In this document: positions 57,609 through 64,000 of the stretch, piece after piece | How the letters are laid out: every line of letters begins with the position of its first letter | Position numbering within the stretch: position 1 is the first letter of the stretch | From: Primulina eburnea | Lineage: Eukaryota > Streptophyta > Magnoliopsida > Lamiales > Gesneriaceae | Assembly (NCBI RefSeq): GCF_022965805.1 | Contig: NC_133105.1 | Location: 32,182,447 to 32,246,446 of the forward strand | Length of the DNA: 64,000 nucleotides | Direction of reading: 5' to 3' | Position numbers and translations under genes: made by a program | The notes under the pieces: model-generated | Databases searched by the model: none | What the model saw: only the letters and a program-made list of their open reading frames with translations | Told to the model about the DNA's origin: nothing

Positions 57609-60600
57609 TGTAACGCCCCGAAAATTTAAAAATCCACGCAAACCACATGCATGCAATTATTAAATTCTTTGTATTTTAATTAAATGCTTTAATTACATGA
57701 ATTAATTAGGTTGTGCATATTTGCATGTTTAAAAATATATTCTTCTACATGATTGCATTAAAATATATTTTTAAAAGGTTATTCGAGTTGCGATCGAGGA
57801 ACGGGGACCGAAGGCTGAAAAATAGAAAATGTTTTTATTGGTTAATTTTTTTAATTATTTAAAATAAGGGTGATGTTTTTTATTATTTTCTTAAAATAAA
57901 GGGGTTTTTGAGGTGATTTGATACGACGAGACGTAAATTTTATTGGTGTTGCTTTTTAACAAAAATACGAGCTTTTTGGCAACCCGGATAATAAATTCAC
58001 ATGTTTAATTAAACAAAACATTGTTAATATTTTATTTAAAACCTAATTAGACTAATGAGCTTAATTTAATTGGCTTAATAGGCCAAAGCCCAGTTAATAG
58101 TTAATTAGTGTATAAAATATATTAAACCCTACACTCCTAGCATCACAATCAATCGGCCACACACTTTTAAACAACTCAAACTCTTTCAAATCATGGTACA
58201 CGACACACAAAATAATTTGAAGAAAAATCGATGAAGCTGCAAGGGTTCCAAGCCAAGGTCCCGTCGTCACCTTTCTTCGTCGTCAATGTATATTCGTGCG
58301 TATAATACGCAAAGGCACGCCATACATCTCCTTTTCTCATCTATCACATCGTATTATCGTTCTAAATATCGTGTGCATGAAAAGCATGAATTTCTTATGA
58401 TTATTTTCGGAATATTGCACATACATGTATTAAATTCATGAATTTTGATCCAAAAATTATGTTAAACATGTATAAAGGGGCTGCCATGATTAGGAAGTAA
58501 TATGGGATTGTTTTACACAAGTTTAAGGGCCTAGATTCACACACAAAATGCTGCAATATGAATAGAAACGAGCTGGAACTGTGGGCAGCAACAGGAGCAA
58601 GTAACGTAGGATTGCTTGGCTTGTTCATAATGATTTGGTTCGGTTATTGTGCATGAGACTTGGGGGCTCGTCCAGGGCTCTTCCAGGGTCAGAGGTGGTC
58701 TCGATCTAGGGCTAGGCTAGGTTCTAGGGTGGCTAGGGTTCGAGCTTTTGCTGGGAAAGAGTCCTCGCTGCATAGGACTCTTCCCGTAGGGTGATGGTGC
58801 TGGCCGAGAGTTTTCAGGAGATGGCTCGGTCTGGGGGCGAGCTAGGTGGTCTGGGTGATGGCTTGGGACAGTCCAGAGAGGGATAGGAAGGTTCAGGGCT
58901 CGTGGTGGCTCGAGAAAGAGCCACGCGAAGCATCACACACATGCGCGCAAGGAGGGGCGCGCGAGGCTGCTGTCTGGTGCGGAGCTTCATGCGCGCGGTC
59001 AGGGTCTGGGTAGGGTTTGGGCGTGGTCCAGGAATGGTGAGGGTCGTGTGGGCTCAGGGGTGGCTCGGATGGAAGGAGCCTAGACTTGATAGGAGTCCTA
59101 GATCAACTATGCAACTCACGCACACACAGCACATGCAATCGGGTCAGTTTCTAGGAGTGATTGTGCGGCCTAGGGGCTGGTTCTTGGGCTTGGGGCTGGT
59201 CAGTAGGGTCCATAGATGGGTTGGCTAGGTTTTGGCTCAAGGTGGCTCGGGCATGGCTCGAGTAAATTGGGAGATGGCTCGGGTGGTTCGTTATGGTGTC
59301 AATTTCGAAAATTATAAGGCTAAAAATAGATCCAAGGGTCCACGGGTGTGGCTCATGACTTGGAATGGTAGAATAAATAATAAAAATACTATTTTTAAAA
59401 TTTGGGATCAAAATAATGAGTTTTAGATTTAATCGGGATTTTATCGCCTCACGGAACGCTAATTAACAAATTAATTGAAACGCCTAGTTTTTTAAGCTTT
59501 ATAAAATTATAGAAAATTAGATTTAAGCTTAAATAATTATTAAAAGGCTAAGTTTTTAATTTGGGAATTTTATATTAAGGTTTAATTTAATTCGAGATTA
59601 AAATTCATTAATACGTCACATTTAAATATTTATTTAAAAGTCCTTGTTTTAAGCTAAATAAAAATATGAGAAAATTCATGTAGGCTTAAATAATTATTTG
59701 GGACATGTTAGAGTCAATGAAATTAAGAAAATGTCAAAAACGGGAAATTTTACGTCAAGGGGTAAAACGGTAATTTTATACATAAAAATTAGTAAACGTC
59801 ATGGCAGTGCCTAAATGCTATTTTTATGATATTATGATTATTTGTAAATGTTTATGAAATGTTCATGATTAAATATTGATTTTTTAAATGTCTAAGGGAT
59901 TTTTATGATTTAAGGAAGACATTTAAAAGACATGTTGCATGCTTGGTTTCAAAAACAAAATGTTATGTTACACATGATTTTTTTTATAAAGTGATGAGAA
60001 TGTAAATGTTGAAGGAAGTGAAGTGATTGTGACTAATTCGTTAATGTTGGCAACGTCGTGAGGGTTATGGTCCCACTGGGAGCCCGACGATCGTGTTTCC
60101 ATCATTATGAATATGTGGTAACGGTTTTGTGGTAACGGTAAGAATGGGAATAACGTGAGGGGAAAAGGCCCTAGAGGGAGCCCCAACGATCATATTTCTA
60201 TTCGAAAAATGATAGGCCAAGGCCCAGTTGACCGGTGAGAGTGTTGCTGGTGTCCCCCACCGCCCAGTACTGTGGTTACATGTAGATGGATCAATCGATT
60301 TATGATCATGATCATTAAAGTTACAATTAACGATCTGAATTCAACAAAAGAAAAGGAAAAGGAAAAGGAAAATGGAAAATGTTTATGATCATGTTAAAAT
60401 GTTTTTATGTCATGATAAGGAAAAAAAATGTTAAGGTTTATGTTATGCATGTCATGAAAATGTTTATAGGCTTAAGTTTATGCATCTTCATGAAAACGAT
60501 ATTTTAAGTACAAGTATTTTTCAATGATATATGTTAATTGTATTACGTATTACTTGTTATCAAGATTATGGTGTGTTGAGTCTTTAGACTCACTAGGTGT

Positions 60601-60923
60601 TTCCCGAGGACCATCGCTACTATTTTCCGCATTGTGTTATATGATTACTGATTTGAGATAAAGATTTTTACGAGTATTTAGTTATGCTTTTGAGAGATTT
60701 TTTAGAGGTTTAGTATGGGCTTTACTTTTCAAATTATTGTTTTTTAGGTTTGGTAAACAGTAGACGATTTCACTTGATTTTTAGAATGCTAGTTAGTTGA
60801 TGTTTTATTTTAAAAGGGTAAAATATGTTATAAAAATATTTTCATGTGGGAAAAGGTATATGGCGGAAAATGAGTGTAAAAAAAAATAGTACTTTTAAAG
60901 CAATAAAAAGGCGAGACGTTTCA
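57609..60923 (+). mobile_element. Element E: LTR3 (3315 bp, uninterrupted)
   Basis: This is the reference copy for the family, from TGTAACGCCCCG to ACGTTTCA. It shows the empty sites for K (CAAAT, near 58188) and G. A TATA-like box lies at 58110-58120, the hairpin near 58765 and the GAGTCTTTAGACTC dyad at 60578-60591. About 70 bp after that dyad, present in LTR1, are deleted. Confidence 0.95.
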
Positions 60924-61011
60924 GTTGGTATCAGAGCAATGGTTCTATAAAGGTTTGTGCCACCATCCGCGCCGGAAAGATCAGTCTTCAAGCCTCAATC
61001 TATGAGTTTAC
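60924..61011 (+). mobile_element. Element E: start of a third interior (truncated)
   Basis: PBS TTGGTATCAGAGC and about 75 bp of E leader follow LTR3, as after LTR1 and LTR2, then similarity ends. LTR3 is therefore not the outer 3' end of the array. Confidence 0.85.
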
Positions 61012-61881
61012 ATATTATGAATGTTTTTGGGTGCTCAAATGCGCAACGGAAGAAACAAAATGTTTTCAAAACAAGAAAACCAAAATTTAAATAGAAATTT
61101 TCGCACCTTTCATGTACTAGGATGTAGCATATACAAAAACACAACTATGATATTCATAGGGTGTTGAGAAATCGTTACCTATCAATCACAATGGATTGAT
61201 GATGGCTCAAACTAAGGTGTAAACACCTTAGCTCTTGATGGGATGACCTTCTACAAGCTCTCCTCCTTTCCTTCAAAATAAGGCCCACCACTTGCTAACT
61301 AGAACCCTTCTTACTTTGCACTACAAAAATAAGAAGATTTTTCTTTGAGAAGAGGATTGTTTCTCCAACAATTGAAGAACAAAGTGGAGAGAAAAATAAG
61401 GAGGAAACTTTCTCAAAGTTTCGGCCACTTCAATGTTTAGACAAGGGAGGATGAGTTGCCTTGGGTTGCAAAAATCTAAAAGCAAAAGTTGCATGCCATA
61501 CACTTTTTTTAATAAAAAATATTCTCCAACTCATCACCTCCCAGTCATGCAATTTGAGTGGGCTTGTAACAATTACAAGGCATGTGGACTTTAATTTAAT
61601 TGTCTCAAACTTATTTGAGCTCAATTAAACTTTACTTGATTTTACTCAATTCCACTACTTAAATAATTATATTTAATTGTGCTCTACAAGGCCCATTGTT
61701 ATTTAATTAATTCAACACTTGAATTAATTTAATTATTTGGACTCTACTAGGCCCACATAATAATGTTTATGAAAATCAAAATTTTCAAATACATTATTTA
61801 TTTGCCCAACTTTTAATTTAGGAACACATTCATAAATTAAAAATTACATTTCTCTCATTTAAATTGTGCTCTACTAGGCCC
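61012..61881 (-). mobile_element. Truncated copia LTR H (diverged relative of the G family)
   Basis: The segment matches the solo LTR at 3648-5803 in order and orientation, with recognisable blocks (ATATTCATAGGGTGT, CACCTTAGCTCTTGA, AATTCAACACTTGAATTA) but considerable divergence. Only about the promoter-distal 40 percent is present; it breaks off at CTCTACTAGGCCC. No TSD is evident. Confidence 0.7.
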
Positions 61882-62985
61882 TTGTCTTGGGAAATTTTTT
61901 GTAAGTTATTAAGAAACTTGGGAGTAAGTGAATATGTGTGTTGGAATTATGTTATCCAAAACTATTTGGGTTGAGTAAGGGTGAATTTCAAATTTATGAG
62001 GACATTTGTTCATACGGAATTTTTGGGTGAAATAAAAACAAAAGGGAATTAGTGGTGTTCAACATGAGTTAACAATGAAAGAATATTAAGATTTTTATTG
62101 AGTAAGAAATCTACAAGCTTGATATGGAGATTCTAGAATTCTATGGTTTATAAGTGAATTTGATTTATTAGAGTTAGTCTAAAGCTAATAAGGGATAACT
62201 TATTAAGTTTTATACGCTAGGATTAATTAAGCATTGAGGATACTTAAGAATGCGACATTTGTTTCAATGAGGTAGGCTCAAGTGTCTTAGGCTTTAACTA
62301 TATTGTAATCGTGAAGAAAATAGTTTAAGCTTGTGATTGATGCTAGAAAGTTTTTCTTATTTAAGGAGAGGATCGATATTATATATTTTGGGGTTTTACG
62401 GATTTATGTTACTCGAAATTAAAGGTTGGCAACAATTTTATATTTGAGATGTACTCGTAAATAGCTAAGTTATGTAAGTTTGTATCGTAAAGTAAATATT
62501 CAATTCAAGGATTGTAGGCCAATATTAACATATGAGGATTAAGATAAGATTTAACTTTTAAGTGTATTGATGAGGATGGAAGTTGATCAGTAACCGTTGG
62601 TGCTAAGACCTCTTAGGTTGGACTGCATAAATGCGTATGTAATAGTTCGATGAGCATTAGGGGTATGGTATGAGAAAGTAAGATACGATAAATTTGAACC
62701 TCTATTTCTAATATTCGGAATTGTGAGAAAAGTCAGAATTCGAGTTCATAGTAAAGTAAAACTAAGACACCATAATTCGCTCTTTAAGTTGTGACTCGCA
62801 AACGAGGTTTTGATAGGTGATTTAATGGGGATTGAAGAAACGTAGGGACAACCTATGACTTAAGTTTATATCAGAGTAGCGCAGCGGTAGCGTGGATCGT
62901 TGGGATACTAGAATAATGAACATAACTGTTGGATTATCGATGATAAGTGAATTTCGGGGACGAAATTCAAATTAAGGGGGATAGA
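61882..62985 (+). mobile_element. 3' end of the interior of element I (diverged E relative)
   Basis: AT-rich sequence without coding domains. The last 180 bp clearly align with the ends of E interiors (GAAACGTAGGGACA, AGAGTAGCGCAGCGG, then AATTTCGGGGACGAAATT at 62949-62966) and finish in the PPT TTAAGGGGGATAGAT. Upstream similarity to E is weak. Confidence 0.65.
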
Positions 62986-64000
62986 TTGTGACGTCCCGTA
63001 AATTTGAGGTCCACATGAACCGCATGCGTGCATTTTATTAATTCATCATGTATTTTATTAAATGGTTTTAAAGCATGTTTATTTCATTAATTGTGTTTTA
63101 ATTCATGATCTATGAATTTGCATTGTTTTAAATTATTATATGTTTATTTGATGCATGGTAAAAATAATTTCTCGAGTTTCATGTTTCAGGCGATTATTCG
63201 ATGCGGGATCGAGGAAAAGACCGGTGACGATTTTGACAATTTAAAATGTGGTATTTTATTTTAAGTCAAGGAAGGGGCATTTTAAATGATTTATTTAGTT
63301 TTTAGCATTTTAAAGGCCTAAATTAATTATTAAGTGATTTTATGAGTTTTAAACTTTTAAATAGGTGGCACTTGTGCATTTTATTTTAAAGTAGAGATGT
63401 TAGAAATTTTAGTATTAGATTTGTATTATTTTGTTAATAATTAATTACCCAAGCATGATTATCCCATAATTAGGCAAGTAATTATGTAATTAAGCTATTT
63501 CCCCCGACACTATCAAACGCACGCACACACAACTACACACACATTTACACGCCCACACACACACACCCCTCATTCCCATTCATTTCATATTTAGTAAAAT
63601 CTAGGGTTCTAAAAGCTGGAGAGCAGCCGCCCCTTCCCCCTTCAAATCTCCAGCAAACTTTCGTGTAATTTCTTCAAGGAAATCGAGCCACAGTCGTCAC
63701 GGATCAAGCCTCGCGCCGTCTCCTGCTTCGGTATCGCCGTTTCGGTAACGTTTGATATCAAAGCACGTATATTCTGTTCTTGATGCATCGATCATGTCAT
63801 ATTATGTGTGCGTTTTTATTTATGCGTAAAACCATGTGTATGTTGTGTAGAAGTTTGAGCAATCATGTTTAAATCGCTTTTGGAGCCCTTTTTAGATCTA
63901 AAAATCACGTTTTTACTGTTCTGGTTGAAACTGCTAATTTTCGGTCGAGATTTTGAGAAAACTTTCAACTAGAAAATTGTAGAACTTTTTGATGCCTTCG
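62986..64000 (+). mobile_element. Element I: start of an LTR (cut by window end)
   Basis: Begins TGTGACGTCCCGTAAATTTG directly after a PPT. This is the E-type LTR start with about one base in four changed, and the GGTCCACATGAACCGCATGC block also corresponds to E. A CA-rich microsatellite lies at about 63517-63570. Whether this is a 3' LTR of A or a separate element cannot be told because the compared parts do not overlap. Confidence 0.75.

Noticed and set aside
1..64000. Host protein-coding gene
   Set aside because: Every frame with recognisable domains belongs to gag, protease, integrase, RT, RNase H or the extra ORF of F. No exon-intron gene was recognised, though small exons could be missed by eye.

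Overview
The window is repeat-derived plant nuclear DNA. Nearly every stretch longer than 300 bases belongs to an LTR retrotransposon, a solo or broken LTR, or a SINE, and I found no host gene, rRNA, tRNA gene or CRISPR array. All visible primer-binding sites carry TGGTATCAGAGC or a one-base variant, the usual plant initiator-methionine tRNA match. The lineages present are Ty3/gypsy chromovirus (Tekay-like), Ty1/copia SIRE-like and Ty1/copia Angela-like. The organism is a flowering plant, most likely a eudicot. The extra ORF of the SIRE-like element reminds me of predicted proteins from Lamiales (Gesneriaceae), but that is from memory and weak.

Layout, with names used in this annotation. A (1-1445): end of a 5' LTR, PBS and broken gag of a gypsy-type element. 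B starts at 1446 inside A's gag. Its 5' LTR (1446-6376) holds three tRNA-like SINE copies (2736-3467, the first two forming a hairpin) and a minus-strand solo copia LTR (3648-5803, TSD ATTCA). B's gag (6633-7007, resuming at 19248) is split by C. C (7008-19242, minus, TSD GTTTG) is a non-autonomous copia-like element with 1.4 kb LTRs and about 1 kb of interior. C's right LTR contains D (10554-18800, minus), a Tekay-like gypsy element with a decayed gag-pol.

B's gag stops at 19661, where E begins. E is a gypsy-type element with LTRs of about 3.4 kb and about 1.3 kb of non-coding interior, arranged as LTR-interior-LTR-interior-LTR (19661-60923). Each unit carries its own insertion. LTR1 holds K (20221-27302), a tandem array of four identical-looking 1496-bp LTRs and three 366-bp interiors inside one TSD (CAAAT). 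Interior 1 holds F (31306-42670, minus, TSD GTAGC/GTAGT), a SIRE-like copia with an additional long reading frame after pol. LTR2 holds G (43829-53864, plus, TSD CATGG), an Angela-like copia with 2.16 kb LTRs and a nearly complete but broken gag-pol.

After E's third LTR there is a short E-type interior start, a truncated minus-strand copia LTR (H, 61012-61881), the interior end of a diverged E relative with its polypurine tract, and the start of that element's LTR (I, 62986 to the window end). The missing halves of A and B are not in the window.

The most interesting structure is regulatory. Three gypsy LTR families (B, D, K) have unrelated sequences but the same U3 layout: a cluster of 7-9 short family-specific dyad repeats about 75-370 bp from the LTR start, directly upstream of a TATA box. 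Also notable are the K array with its protease fossil, the extra reading frame of F, the 240-bp SINE hairpin inside a transcribed LTR, and GC-rich dyads just after the PBS of G.
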